The notes: generated by a model from the sequence alone, not told the origin. A stretch of DNA of 64,000 nucleotides from Thalassotalea sp. Sam97 (GCF_041379765.1 NZ_CP166919.1:992001-1056000); one strand, 5' to 3'. Shown: positions 24,697-34,437, counted from the first letter of the stretch. Made by a program: numbers and translations.

Positions 24697-25878
24697 TTAA
24701 GCGTTGCCTGCACGCTCTTCTAAAATAGCCACAGCTGGAAGTTTTTTACCTTCTAAGAATTCTAAGAAAGCACCGCCACCTGTTGAAATATAAGATACTT
24801 TGTCGGCTATATCGTATTTATCAACCGCCGCTAAGGTGTCACCACCTCCGGCGATAGAAAACGCTGGCGATTTGGCAATCGCTTCGGCAATGGCTTTAGT
24901 ACCTTCGCCAAATTGATCAAATTCAAATACCCCTACAGGACCATTCCAAACAATGGTTCCTGCGTCCTCTAAAATACTTGCCAGTGCCGCCGCTGAATCA
25001 GGGCCGATATCGAAAATCATTTCGTTATCTGCAACATCGTTAACTGCTTTTAAGGTAGCGCTCGCCGCTTCGCTAAATTCGGTTGCAACGACAACATCGG
25101 TTGGTACCGGGATATCACCATTGTTAGCTCTCGCATCGGCAGTTAAGCGTTTTGCTTCATCAATCAAATCTGCCTCAAATAATGACTTACCAACGTTGTG
25201 CCCAGCAGCTGCAATAAAAGTGTTGGCAATACCGCCACCAACAACCAGCTGATCAACAACTTTTGCTAGCGAATCTAATACAGTTAACTTGGTCGATACT
25301 TTGGAACCGCCAACAATTGCAACAAGTGGGCGTTTAGGGTTGTCAAGTGCTTTACTTAGCGCTTCTAATTCACCGGCAAGTAATGGTCCTGCACAGGCTA
25401 CCGGCGCATATTTGGCAACACCATGAGTGCTTGCTTGTGCACGATGAGCGGTACCAAATGCATCCATCACATAGACATCACAAAGGCTCGCTAGCTTTTG
25501 TGATAATTCATCACAATTACTCTTTTCACCTTTGTTAAAGCGAACATTTTCAAATACGACTAACTCACCATCAGCCACATCAACGCCATCTAAGTAGTCT
25601 TTCTCTAAACGGACATTAATGCCTAACGCGTTTGCTAAATAATCGGCAACAACGTGCATTGAAAACTCGTCACTATATTCGCCTTCTGTTGGGCGACCTA
25701 AATGTGACATCACCATCACTTTTGCGTTTTGTGCTAACGCGAGTTTGATGGTCGGTAGTGCTGCTCGTAGGCGAGCATCTGAGGTGATGGCTCCATTTTT
25801 TACAGGTACATTTAAATCTTCACGGATCAATACGCGTTTAGTCGCTAAATCCAGATCGCTCATTTTAATAACAGACAT
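24697..25878 (-). CDS. pgk: Phosphoglycerate kinase
   Basis: Transfers phosphate from 1,3-bisphosphoglycerate to ADP. 393 residues, normal length. N-terminal substrate domain: RVLIREDLNVPVKNGAI, VMSHLGRPTEGEY, VVFENVRFNKGEKSN, YVMDAFGTAHRAQASTHG. C-terminal nucleotide domain: AIVGGSKVSTKL, VVGGGIANTF, IVWNGPVGVFE, SIAGGGDTLAAV, ISTGGGAFLEFLEGK. 30 bases after epd on the same strand. Confidence 0.97.
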   Translation of the reverse strand: MSVIKMSDLDLATKRVLIREDLNVPVKNGAITSDARLRAALPTIKLALAQNAKVMVMSHLGRPTEGEYSDEFSMHVVADYLANALGINVRLEKDYLDGVDVADGELVVFENVRFNKGEKSNCDELSQKLASLCDVYVMDAFGTAHRAQASTHGVAKYAPVACAGPLLAGELEALSKALDNPKRPLVAIVGGSKVSTKLTVLDSLAKVVDQLVVGGGIANTFIAAAGHNVGKSLFEADLIDEAKRLTADARANNGDIPVPTDVVVATEFSEAASATLKAVNDVADNEMIFDIGPDSAAALASILEDAGTIVWNGPVGVFEFDQFGEGTKAIAEAIAKSPAFSIAGGGDTLAAVDKYDIADKVSYISTGGGAFLEFLEGKKLPAVAILEERAGNA

Positions 25879-25908
25879 AATAGTTCTCCGTTAAACCTAT
25901 GTATTTCG

Positions 25909-26946
25909 CTAATATTTTTGTTTTTCGGTTTCATGGGGGGCGTGATTCATGGCCCATGCAGTATCTAGCATTCTATTGGCAAAGCCCCACTCGTTATCAC
26001 ACCATACAAGCAGTTTCACTAAGCGTTTATGGCTGACTCGAGTTGAGTTACCGTCAACAATCGATGAGTGTGGGTCGTGGTTGAAATCAATAGACACCAG
26101 AGGCTCTTTAGTAAAACCAAGAATTCCCTGTAAAGGACCATTTAAGGCATCACTAATGGCTTGGTTTACTTGTTCGATATCAACGTCAGTATTTACCGTC
26201 ACACTTAAATCCATTGCCGTAACATTCACCGTCGGTACTCGCACCGCAATCGCTTCAAAACGACCTGAAAATTTGGGTAATATGCGCTCAATACCAGCGG
26301 CAAGTTTAGTATCTACAGGAATTATAGACTGGCTTGCTGAGCGTGATAGACGCAGGTCATCATGATATGCATCAATGACTTGTTGATCGTGCATTGATGA
26401 GTGAATGGTGGTTATCGTGCCACTCTCCACACCAAACGCTTGATCTAATACTTGGATAACCGGAACAATACAGTTGGTAGTACAAGAACCATTGGAGACG
26501 ATTCGGTGTTGGCCGGTAAGCTGCTTATGATTAATGCCAAATATTATGGTTGTATCTACGTCATTTTTTGCTGGTTGAGAATATAAGACCTGTTTCGCTC
26601 CTTGTGCTAAATGTAACGCGGCATGTTCTCGATTGTGATAGATGCCTGTGCAGTCCAACACAATGTCAACGTTATATTGTTGCCAAGGTAGTTTTTGGGT
26701 GTCGGCTTCATGCAGTAAACGAATATCGTCACCAGCTACTTGTAAATGATTGTTGTGATACCGGACATCAAACGCAAAGCGTCCATGGCTAGTATCGTAT
26801 TTCAGTAAATGGGCAATACCCTCAGGTTTGGCAAGTTCGTTGATTGCTACTACCTTGAATTGGTCGGTACGGCCTGTTTCATAAAGCGCTCTTAATACGC
26901 TGCGGCCAATGCGGCCAAATCCATTAATTGCAATATTTATTGTCAT
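25909..26946 (-). CDS. epd: Erythrose-4-phosphate dehydrogenase
   Basis: GAPDH-family enzyme. NAD site INGFGRIGRSVLRAL at residues 6-20; catalytic Cys in NGSCTTNCIVP near 155; C-terminal WCDNEWGFANRMLD. It is assigned as Epd rather than GapA because of its place before pgk-fba and features such as HSSMHDQQVIDAYHDDLRLSR. Epd makes 4-phosphoerythronate for pyridoxal phosphate synthesis. A true glyceraldehyde-3-phosphate dehydrogenase role is not excluded by sequence alone. Confidence 0.88.
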   Translation of the reverse strand: MTINIAINGFGRIGRSVLRALYETGRTDQFKVVAINELAKPEGIAHLLKYDTSHGRFAFDVRYHNNHLQVAGDDIRLLHEADTQKLPWQQYNVDIVLDCTGIYHNREHAALHLAQGAKQVLYSQPAKNDVDTTIIFGINHKQLTGQHRIVSNGSCTTNCIVPVIQVLDQAFGVESGTITTIHSSMHDQQVIDAYHDDLRLSRSASQSIIPVDTKLAAGIERILPKFSGRFEAIAVRVPTVNVTAMDLSVTVNTDVDIEQVNQAISDALNGPLQGILGFTKEPLVSIDFNHDPHSSIVDGNSTRVSHKRLVKLLVWCDNEWGFANRMLDTAWAMNHAPHETEKQKY

Positions 26947-26950
26947 TGTA

Positions 26951-26974
26951 AAAAAGGCCGGGATCCCCCGGCCT
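26951..26974 (-). terminator. Terminator after tkt
   Basis: AGGCCGGG/CCCGGCCT stem; followed on the minus strand by six T. It separates tkt from epd, so the downstream genes need their own promoter or readthrough. Confidence 0.88.
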
Positions 26975-26982
26975 ATATCTTT

Positions 26983-28974
26983 TTAGTCGAGTAACTCGCG
27001 TGCGGTATTAACCACGTTGTCTACGGTAAAGCCAAACATGGCGAATAGTTCATCAGCAGGTGCTGACTCACCAAATGTAGACATACCAATAATGCGGCCA
27101 TCAAAACCAACATATTTGTACCAGAAGTCTGCAATACCTGCTTCGATAGCCACGCGAGCCGTTACATCGCTAGGTAACACTGACTCGCGATAAGCGGCAT
27201 CTTGTGCATCAAAGGCATCGGTTGATGGCATAGAAACAACGCGGACTTTATGGTTAGTAAGTTGGGCAGCTGCTTGCATTGCTAACTCTACTTCAGAGCC
27301 GGTGGCAATAAAGATTAAGTCAGGCTTGCCTTCACAGTCTTTTAGAACATAACCACCACGAGCAATGTTTGCTAGCTGCTCGGCGTCACGCTCTTGTTGT
27401 TGTAAAGCTTGACGAGTGAAAATTAACGACGATGGACCATCGTTGCGTTCGATTGCCATTCTCCACGCTACCGCTGACTCAACCGCATCACATGGACGCC
27501 AGTTGTATAAATTAGGGGTAAGACGCAAGCTAGCAAGTTGCTCAACAGGTTGATGAGTTGGGCCATCTTCACCCAAGCCAATAGAGTCATGTGTGTAAAC
27601 AAAAATGCTGCGCTGCTTCATTAACGCCGCCATACGTACAGCATTACGAGCGTATTCAACAAACATTAAGAAGGTTGCACCATAAGGGACAAAGCCACCG
27701 TGTAAGGCTATACCGTTCATGATTGCCGACATACCAAATTCACGTACACCGTAAAATAGGTAGTTGCCTGATGCGTCTTCTGCTGAAATACCTTTAGAGC
27801 CAGACCATAAAGTTAAGTTAGAACCTGCTAAATCAGCTGAACCACCAATAAACTCTGGTAGTACAGGGCCGTATGCTTCTAAACAGTTTTGGCTTGCTTT
27901 ACGAGTGGCGATATTGGCAGGGTTTGCTTGCAGTTGTTCAATGTATTGTTGTGCATGAGCTTGCCAGTTAGCAGGTAATTCACCGCGCATACGGCGTTCA
28001 AATTCACCTGCAAGCTCAGGATATTCTGAGCGATAATCTTCAAACAGTTTGTTCCAAGCCGTTTCTGACGCTTGGCCTTGTTGTTTAGCATCCCAAGCAC
28101 TTGCAATATCCGCTGGTACTTCAAACGGCGCGTGCGGCCAATTTAAAAATTCACGAGCTGCGGCAATCTCAGCGTCGCCTAGTGGCGCACCATGACAGTC
28201 GTGACTGCCGCTTTTGTTTGGTGAGCCATAACCTATAACCGTCTTCGTACAAATCAACGTAGGCTTATTGGTTTCAGCCTTCGCTGCTTTAATGGCCGCA
28301 TCAATTTGTTCCGGGTTGTGACCATCAACGTCACGAACAACGTGCCAACCGTAGGCTTCAAAGCGAGCAGGGGTATCATCAGAGAACCAACCTTCAACGT
28401 GGCCATCGATAGAAATCCCATTGTCATCCCAAAAAGCGATGAGCTTGCCTAAGCCTAGTGTGCCGGCTAATGAACAGGCTTCGTGCGAGATGCCTTCCAT
28501 TAAGCAGCCGTCACCCATGAATGCCCACGTATAATGGTCAACAATTGCAAAACCATCGCGGTTAAATTGGGCTGCTAAGGCTTTCTCGGCAATGGCAAAA
28601 CCGACAGCGTTAGTAATACCTTGGCCTAGTGGACCTGTCGTTGTTTCTACGCCAGGTGTATAACCAAATTCTGGGTGGCCAGGCGTACGTGAATGTAACT
28701 GACGGAAGCTTTGTAAGTCATTAATAGTGACATCGTAGCCAGATAAATGTAATAGCGAGTAGATGAGCATTGAACCGTGACCATTTGACAAAACAAACCG
28801 GTCACGATCACTCCAATTAGGATTAGTTGGGTTGTGCTTTAAATGATCACACCATAATACTTGTGCAATATCCGCCATGCCCATAGGGGCACCAGGGTGG
28901 CCAGAATTCGCTTTTTGTACGGCATCCATGCTTAACGCACGAATGGCATTTGCCTGTTGTTGACGTGTTGGCAT
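26983..28974 (-). CDS. tkt: Transketolase
   Basis: Thiamine-diphosphate enzyme of the non-oxidative pentose phosphate pathway. 663 residues, the usual length. N-terminal: ANSGHPGAPMGMAD, GHGSMLIYSLLHLSGYD, GPLGQGITNAVG, the ThDP motif GDGCLMEGISHEACSLAG…DDNGISIDG. Middle pyrimidine domain: YGVREFGMSAIMNG, THDSIGLGEDGPTHQPVEQLASLR. First gene of the tkt-epd-pgk-fba block; it shares the sugar-phosphate pool with epd (erythrose 4-phosphate). Confidence 0.97.
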   Translation of the reverse strand: MPTRQQQANAIRALSMDAVQKANSGHPGAPMGMADIAQVLWCDHLKHNPTNPNWSDRDRFVLSNGHGSMLIYSLLHLSGYDVTINDLQSFRQLHSRTPGHPEFGYTPGVETTTGPLGQGITNAVGFAIAEKALAAQFNRDGFAIVDHYTWAFMGDGCLMEGISHEACSLAGTLGLGKLIAFWDDNGISIDGHVEGWFSDDTPARFEAYGWHVVRDVDGHNPEQIDAAIKAAKAETNKPTLICTKTVIGYGSPNKSGSHDCHGAPLGDAEIAAAREFLNWPHAPFEVPADIASAWDAKQQGQASETAWNKLFEDYRSEYPELAGEFERRMRGELPANWQAHAQQYIEQLQANPANIATRKASQNCLEAYGPVLPEFIGGSADLAGSNLTLWSGSKGISAEDASGNYLFYGVREFGMSAIMNGIALHGGFVPYGATFLMFVEYARNAVRMAALMKQRSIFVYTHDSIGLGEDGPTHQPVEQLASLRLTPNLYNWRPCDAVESAVAWRMAIERNDGPSSLIFTRQALQQQERDAEQLANIARGGYVLKDCEGKPDLIFIATGSEVELAMQAAAQLTNHKVRVVSMPSTDAFDAQDAAYRESVLPSDVTARVAIEAGIADFWYKYVGFDGRIIGMSTFGESAPADELFAMFGFTVDNVVNTARELLD

Positions 28975-29483
28975 TGTCGCTCCACTGATATAGATATACT
29001 TATTAAAAACCGCCCGTATTCTCGCTTAGTACGCGTTGATGTGCAATGTAAAACCCTTGTTTTATCAAGAAAATATTACATTACTCAGTGGGTACCTTGG
29101 CACTGACTCGGGGTAGAATGTTTTATCACCGTTACAAGGAGCTGAAAAGCAAAGTGAAATAGCACTGTAGTAACTTGTTGTAACTCGTTATGAAAGGTTT
29201 TATTTTGCCTTTCTTTTGCTTCCAGAGCAAGGGCGATTTTGGCGATTATTATAGTCTAAATTGTGTTGTTGGCAGAGGTGAAGTGTGCCTCAACAATGAT
29301 GGTTGCCTGTAAGTTATTGAATGTTATGAGTTTCATTTTTTTGTAAGTTTTAAGTGCTGGTTACTGTTATATAAACTTTCTCCCTTATAACGATTTAATC
29401 TGTTAAAAGCTTGTAACTGTACTTGTGAGGCGATAGAGTGTTTTTTGTTATCAATAATAATTAAGTTGTTCAGGGCCTGTGTC
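28975..29483. other. Intergenic region between tkt and the small peptide gene
   Basis: About 510 bases with no ORF of note on either strand. It must hold the tkt promoter (minus) and the promoter of the 46-residue gene (plus). A few GC-rich short dyads (for example near 29205-29235, CTTTTGCTTCCAGAGCAAG) are too weak to call. Confidence 0.45.
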
Positions 29484-29624
29484 ATGAATCGAAAATCTTT
29501 GAGAGGTGTCAATTTAGCAACGGTGTTTATTACCGTACTGTTGTTGGCGATAAGTGCTGGACTGTCTAGTAGTAAGGCCTCTCAAGAGTTAGACGTTAGC
29601 GACTCTGTAGTAGAACAAAAATAA
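29484..29624 (+). CDS. 46-residue exported or single-pass membrane peptide
   Basis: Short ORF with a textbook signal-like N-terminus: MNRKSLRG, then LATVFITVLLLAISAGL, then SSSKAS and a short acidic tail ELDVSDSVVEQK. It could be cleaved after SKA or remain as a single TM peptide. A strong terminator starts 25 bases after the stop, which supports a real transcription unit. No strong Shine-Dalgarno is seen (CAGGGCC is ~11 bases upstream). No family recognised. Confidence 0.6.
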   Translation: MNRKSLRGVNLATVFITVLLLAISAGLSSSKASQELDVSDSVVEQK

Positions 29625-29649
29625 TAAATAGTTTTTGCGAGCGTCATTG

Positions 29650-29673
29650 AACCCTGTGAAGCAGGGTTTTTTT
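29650..29673 (+). terminator. Intrinsic terminator after the small peptide gene
   Basis: AACCCTG/CAGGGTT around TGAAG, followed by a T-run. Confidence 0.9.
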
Positions 29674-29712
29674 ATGTCTGTGAAACTCACTTGGCAGGCA
29701 ACCGGGGGGAGC

Positions 29713-29789
29713 TGGCGTCCCTGAGAGGAGTCGAACCTCCGACCTAGCGCTTAGGAGGCGCTTGCTCTATCCAGCTGAGCTACAGGGAC
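29713..29789 (-). tRNA. tRNA-Arg (anticodon CCT)
   Basis: 77-nt cloverleaf on the minus strand: acceptor GTCCCTG/CAGGGAC, D-arm with AGCTCAGCTGGATAGAGC, anticodon stem AGCGC/GCGCT with loop CTCCTAA (anticodon CCT, reads AGG), T-loop TTCGACT, CCA encoded. No integrase or repeat lies beside it, so this tRNA is not an island site here. Confidence 0.96.
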
Positions 29790-30021
29790 ATACGTTGTAG
29801 GCATCGTTATTGGTGCTAGCTATGTCTACGTTAGCGAACATCTATTTGATTGTAAACGACTTAGTGCCTTTTACGCATAGATTTAAAATAAAGCGTTAAT
29901 GAACCGCGTCGTAATACTCGGCACGGCCTAGAAGCAGGATGTTAGCTGCCATAAAGCCACTCGAAAATCATATCGCAAAGTATTATGATGGTTAATCAAT
30001 AGCGCTTTACACTTTACGTTG

Positions 30022-30741
30022 ATGGTCTCACCATCTTTATTGGTTTTGGAAAATACTGTGCAAAATGATCATGACAGCATCGGCTCGGTAAAAGTAACTA
30101 AGGGTTATCGCAAGAACCATGGACTTGCAGAACTTCAGCAAATCCCGATACAGCAGTATTTAGCCGATATTGTTCCTTTGCCTATTGCGACATCACGTAC
30201 CGATATTCCTGAATTAGAAAACAGCTTTTCAAGTATCCTAGCCAATAGCATTTATTATGGTATTAGAGACTTTAACCATACGCCGCTACCACAACATCAT
30301 AACGACAATAGGTCGCTGCAAGCCTTACGAGCATCCTGTTTGATTGGTCGCCGAGTATTGATCGCTTGCGCACAGTGGGACTTTCGCGCTAAACAACTTA
30401 AAGGTTATTTACAGCTACCTAAAAAGTGTTTGCATATATTTATTTACATCGAGAATGCGCAAGCAGAAATAGTAAAAATCATTCCTCTTGGAGACAGCGA
30501 AAAGGCTCTTGTTAGCTTTATATGGCAAGGCGATATGCGTTCAGGTGAGCAAGCACCTGTAGGTCAATATCAGTTAATTGTCTCAGCGATTGTTGATGGC
30601 AAAGTGATGCAGTTAACGCCACTAATAGCTGAGCAAGTAACGCAAGTAACGGTCGCCACGAGCCGAAAAGAAACGTGCTTGTGGTTGGCTAATGGACAAA
30701 CTGTACAGCTAAGTGATGTGCAATATATAGAGCGAAAATAA
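30022..30741 (+). CDS. Divergent FlgD-like hook-capping protein
   Basis: 239 residues. C-terminal two thirds follow the FlgD pattern: SLQALRASCLIGRRVLI, then GYLQLPKKCLHIFIYIEN, IIPLGDSEKALVSFIWQGD, PVGQYQLIVSAIVDGKV, TSRKETCLWLANG…LSDVQYIERK (FlgD Tudor/FnIII-like domains). The N-terminal ~90 residues have lost the usual QLQNQDPL-type scaffold motif that binds the hook. ATG at 30022 is used; a TTG directly precedes it. It stands just upstream of FlrB/FlrC-like genes with no other flagellar structural gene in the window. Confidence 0.72.
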   Translation: MVSPSLLVLENTVQNDHDSIGSVKVTKGYRKNHGLAELQQIPIQQYLADIVPLPIATSRTDIPELENSFSSILANSIYYGIRDFNHTPLPQHHNDNRSLQALRASCLIGRRVLIACAQWDFRAKQLKGYLQLPKKCLHIFIYIENAQAEIVKIIPLGDSEKALVSFIWQGDMRSGEQAPVGQYQLIVSAIVDGKVMQLTPLIAEQVTQVTVATSRKETCLWLANGQTVQLSDVQYIERK

Positions 30742-30865
30742 CACCTGGCGAGGAATGTTTGAGCGGCCGGGTTAATTACCATAAGATAAAAGTTTTAGTG
30801 ATTTTAATATTGAATACGGGGCTGTGGTCGGTGTAAACACGCCCTACAATTAACGGGAGACGATA

Positions 30866-31966
30866 ATGGATGTAACCAGTGGCGCGAGTCCGCAGTCCGC
30901 GGCCACAGTGTTCAACCCTGTACCATGTTTGCAACAAGAGGCTTTTGCCGGCGAGTTAGCGCAATTGCGTGTGCAGGCAGGGCAGTTACAGCAGTTGTTC
31001 AACGTGATGCCTATGGGCGTTATCGTTATTAATGATGACGGTGTCATAACTAATGCTAATGAGGCGGCACAGCAGTTATTTGCATGTACATTAGTAAGCA
31101 AAGTATGGGTTGACGTGATCAAGCAGTTTTTTCAACCTAAAGAAGATGATGGCCATGAAATATCGCTAGTTAATGGTCGTCGTATAAAGTTGGATATAGC
31201 CGCGTTTAATGGTAACTCCGGGCAGTTAATTTTACTTACCGATTTAACAGAAACTCGTTTATTGCAAGACGAAATTAGTCAGTTGCAACGATTATCGGCA
31301 CTTGGGCAAATGATGTCTACGCTAGCACATCAAATTCGTACGCCGCTGTCTGCGGCACTGCTTTATAGTGCTAACTTACAAGCCGATAATTTATCGAGCG
31401 AGACCAAGCATAAATTTCAGAATAAGCTGTTGTTGCGACTACAAGAGCTTGAAAAGCAAGTCAGTGACATGCTGTTGTATGCTAAAGATGGTCGCAAACA
31501 AGTGGTTGGCGTGGTTAGTGTTGATGATATGATCCGCAAAACATTACAGCAGTTAGAGCATTCGCAAAAGCAATCTAATGCAGAGCTACATTATCAGGGG
31601 GCAGGGCCTGCGCCGGTTAACGTAGTTGCTAATGAAACAGCCCTTATGGGGGCATTACAAAACCTTATTCAAAATGCCATTGAAGCGGTTAATGTTGACG
31701 CTGTCGTAGAAATTACGGTGGTAGTCGATAAACAAACCGTTTGGATTGATGTGATTGATAACGGTGATGGAGTGGCAAAACAAGACGTAGACAAAGTCTT
31801 TGAGCCCTTTTATACCTCAAAAATTCAAGGTACAGGGCTTGGGCTTGCGGTCGTTAAAGCCGTTGCTCAAGCACATCATGGTGATGCGAGTGTAGTTTGT
31901 AGCCCTGTGGATGGGGGACATTTTCGTTTGAGTTTACCTTTATACGTTGCTAGTAAACGAATATAA
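30866..31966 (+). CDS. flrB: FlrB-like sensor histidine kinase
   Basis: 366 residues, no TM segment, so cytoplasmic. PAS-like region at about 40-130 (QLFNVMPMGVIVINDDGVITNANEAA). H-box LAHQIRTPLSAALLYSANL with phospho-acceptor His155, the variant typical of FlrB/FleS flagellar kinases. ATPase domain: NLIQNAIEAV (N box), DNGDGV, GTGLGLAVVKAVAQAHHG. Paired with the sigma-54 regulator 160 bases downstream. In Vibrio and Pseudomonas this pair activates class III flagellar genes (hook, basal body). The gene neighbourhood here is not a flagellar cluster. Confidence 0.88.
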   Translation: MDVTSGASPQSAATVFNPVPCLQQEAFAGELAQLRVQAGQLQQLFNVMPMGVIVINDDGVITNANEAAQQLFACTLVSKVWVDVIKQFFQPKEDDGHEISLVNGRRIKLDIAAFNGNSGQLILLTDLTETRLLQDEISQLQRLSALGQMMSTLAHQIRTPLSAALLYSANLQADNLSSETKHKFQNKLLLRLQELEKQVSDMLLYAKDGRKQVVGVVSVDDMIRKTLQQLEHSQKQSNAELHYQGAGPAPVNVVANETALMGALQNLIQNAIEAVNVDAVVEITVVVDKQTVWIDVIDNGDGVAKQDVDKVFEPFYTSKIQGTGLGLAVVKAVAQAHHGDASVVCSPVDGGHFRLSLPLYVASKRI

Positions 31967-32125
31967 ATTGCATTGGTTAATCGCATTGTTAAACGTAGGT
32001 TATTAAATATTAGCAACAGCGCAAGAACGAAAAAGCTAGTAACCGATCACTTCAATGCTGTGATTTTGACTGATTAATATCACTGTGCAGAAATCTGAAA
32101 GTATAAAAAGAATAAGAGACCAAGT

Positions 32126-33463
32126 ATGTCCCAGCAAGTTGTTTTGGTCGTAGAAGACGACTCAGGCTTACGCGAAGCTGTTGTTGATACCATAGCTTTA
32201 TCCTCATATCGATGTCTTACGGCAGATTGTGCCGAGCAGGCGTTGGTTATTTTAAATCAACAACCAATTGATTTAGTCGTTACGGATGTGCAAATGGGGT
32301 CGATGGATGGCTTAGCGTTACTTAAAAATATTCGCGCCCGATGGCATGCTATGCCTGTCCTTGTTATGACAGCATTCGCCAGCATCGACAATGCGGTTGA
32401 GGCGATTAAAGGTGGTGCCAGTAATTACATCGCTAAACCTTTTGCCCCACAGGTGTTGCTGAATATGATAGAGCAATATATGCCGCTACCAGTCATTGAT
32501 AAAGAGCAGCCTATTGTCCAAGATGAGAGTAGCTTAAAATTACTCAGTTTGGCTGACAAGGTTGCCCGAACAGATGCATCGGTGATGATTTTAGGACCGA
32601 GTGGTTCAGGAAAGGAAGTTTTATCTCGTTATATTCATCAGCGTTCTCGGCGTCAACAGGGGCCATTTGTTGCGATAAATTGTGCTGCGATCCCTGAAAA
32701 TATGTTAGAAGCAACCTTATTTGGTTATGATAAAGGGGCTTTTACAGGGGCCATTAGCGCGTGTCCAGGTAAGTTCGAACAAGCGCAAGGCGGGACTATT
32801 TTACTTGATGAAATCACCGAGATGGACTTGGCTTTGCAGGCCAAAATTCTTCGTGTTATTCAAGAGAGAGAAGTTGAGCGATTAGGTTCGCGTAAAGTTA
32901 TTAAGCTTGATGTAAGGGTCGTTGCGACCTCTAACCGAGACCTCAAAGAGGCCGTTCAACAAGGGGTCTTTCGAGAAGACCTATATTATCGTTTAAATGT
33001 TTTCCCATTAAAGTGGTTGCCTTTAGCAAAGCGCCCCGGCGATATTTTGGTTTTGGCGCAGTCGTTTGTCGAACGTTATCATGGTCGCGGTTGTCGTATT
33101 AACGACTGCGCGCAACATAAGCTCTTGGGGTATCACTGGCCGGGCAACGTTCGCGAGCTTGATAATGTGATTCAACGCGCGTTAATAGTCAAAACAGCAG
33201 AACACATTAGCGATGATGATATTTTACTTGAAGATCATATTTACTTGGCAGAACCTTCATCGTCCCCGGTGACAGCGGTAACCAAAGCAGACGAAAATCT
33301 TGGTAGTGAACTTAAACATCAAGAGTTTCAAATTATTTTGGATGTGATGCAGTCTTGCGAAGGCTCACGTAAAGATATGGCTGAGCGGCTTGGCATCAGC
33401 GCTCGAACCTTGCGTTATAAACTTGCTAAGATGCGCGAGTCTGGTATTGAATTACCTGCGTAA
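32126..33463 (+). CDS. flrC: FlrC-like sigma-54-dependent response regulator
   Basis: 445 residues. Receiver domain with phospho-acceptor Asp54 (VVTDVQMGSMDG). AAA+ domain: Walker A GPSGSGKE, GYDKGAFTGA loop that contacts sigma-54, GGTILLDEITEM (Walker B), VRVVATSNRDL, WPGNVRELDNVIQRA. C-terminal Fis-type helix-turn-helix (RKDMAERLGISARTLRYKLAKMRE). The partner kinase lies upstream. The expected targets are sigma-54 flagellar promoters; those are outside the window. Confidence 0.9.
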   Translation: MSQQVVLVVEDDSGLREAVVDTIALSSYRCLTADCAEQALVILNQQPIDLVVTDVQMGSMDGLALLKNIRARWHAMPVLVMTAFASIDNAVEAIKGGASNYIAKPFAPQVLLNMIEQYMPLPVIDKEQPIVQDESSLKLLSLADKVARTDASVMILGPSGSGKEVLSRYIHQRSRRQQGPFVAINCAAIPENMLEATLFGYDKGAFTGAISACPGKFEQAQGGTILLDEITEMDLALQAKILRVIQEREVERLGSRKVIKLDVRVVATSNRDLKEAVQQGVFREDLYYRLNVFPLKWLPLAKRPGDILVLAQSFVERYHGRGCRINDCAQHKLLGYHWPGNVRELDNVIQRALIVKTAEHISDDDILLEDHIYLAEPSSSPVTAVTKADENLGSELKHQEFQIILDVMQSCEGSRKDMAERLGISARTLRYKLAKMRESGIELPA

Positions 33464-33664
33464 CAAAGCCAAGTAATAGAATAAAAAATATTAATCGGAT
33501 AATGACTCACATCAGAAGTTTGCTAGACTCAAGCGATAGTGCTGGATCTGCTTTATCGATTAATCAACGATTGAATTCTGTTAAATCATCACCATATGTG
33601 TTGCTTATACCGAGAAAAATCGAGAATTGACCAATTCAGAGCCTGAACAGGAAAAGTTAAAACT

Positions 33665-34411
33665 ATGATCCCTAAGTTTGTTAAAGTGGTAGTAACCACG
33701 GTGACCATATTGCTGCTATCAGCGTGTAGCACAACCTCGCAGTCTCAGGATCCTCGCGATCCATTAGAATCAATAAATAGACCTATTTGGACATTCAATT
33801 GGGATTATGCTGACAAATACGTGTTTAAACCGGTAACCGAGGTTTATGTTGATGTCGTGCCGACACCGGTTCGTAATGGTGTTTACAATGTTGCCCTCAA
33901 CCTTAATGAGCCCTTCACTGCGGTCAATAATGTATTGCAAGGCAAGTTTCAGCGAGCAGGTGTGGCGGTTGGACGCTTTGTTTTAAACTCAACGGTAGGC
34001 TTACTTGGTTGGTTTGATGTCGCCAAACATGCCGACTTGCTGCGCGAAGAAGAAGAGTTTGGTGAGGTTCTTGGTTATTACGGTGTGGCTGATGGCCCTT
34101 ATTTAATGCTACCTGCACTGGGTCCAAGTTCGGTGCGTGATGAGGTTGGCGACTTTGTTGATGGCTATTACTGGCCACTAGCGATTATTGACTTTTGGCC
34201 TAATGTTGCGCGTAATTTAGTGATCGCCTTAGAAACCAGAGCGTCATTAGCTGAGCAAGAAGCGTTATTAAATGAGTCATTGGATCCGTACGAGTTTGTG
34301 AAAAATGCCTATTTCCAAAATATTCGTTATCGCTTGTATGATGGTAATCCACCCGTAGAGATTAACGAAGAGCAAGAACAAGAGCTGGACGAGCTACTTG
34401 AAGAGTTTTAA
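33665..34411 (+). CDS. mlaA: MlaA (VacJ) outer-membrane lipoprotein
   Basis: Outer-membrane part of the Mla system that removes misplaced phospholipids from the outer leaflet. 248 residues. Lipobox LLSAC (Cys21). Family motifs: DPLESINRPIWTFN, VPTPVRNGVYNVALNLNEPFTAVNNVLQGKF, RFVLNSTVGLLGWFDVA, EEFGEVLGYYGVADGPYLMLPALGPSSVRD. The acidic C-terminal tail (EEQEQELDELLEEF) is common in the family. The rest of the mla genes are not in the window; stand-alone mlaA is usual. Confidence 0.95.
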   Translation: MIPKFVKVVVTTVTILLLSACSTTSQSQDPRDPLESINRPIWTFNWDYADKYVFKPVTEVYVDVVPTPVRNGVYNVALNLNEPFTAVNNVLQGKFQRAGVAVGRFVLNSTVGLLGWFDVAKHADLLREEEEFGEVLGYYGVADGPYLMLPALGPSSVRDEVGDFVDGYYWPLAIIDFWPNVARNLVIALETRASLAEQEALLNESLDPYEFVKNAYFQNIRYRLYDGNPPVEINEEQEQELDELLEEF

Positions 34412-34437
34412 ACCAGTACCGTGTACTTAATAAAAAA

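Noticed and set aside
25909..26946. Calling this gene gapA
   Set aside because: GAPDH family membership is certain, but order before pgk-fba and sequence features favour epd; a GapA role is left open in the entry.
29713..29789. tRNA-Arg as an island attachment site
   Set aside because: No integrase, no duplicated tRNA 3' end and ordinary genes on both sides.
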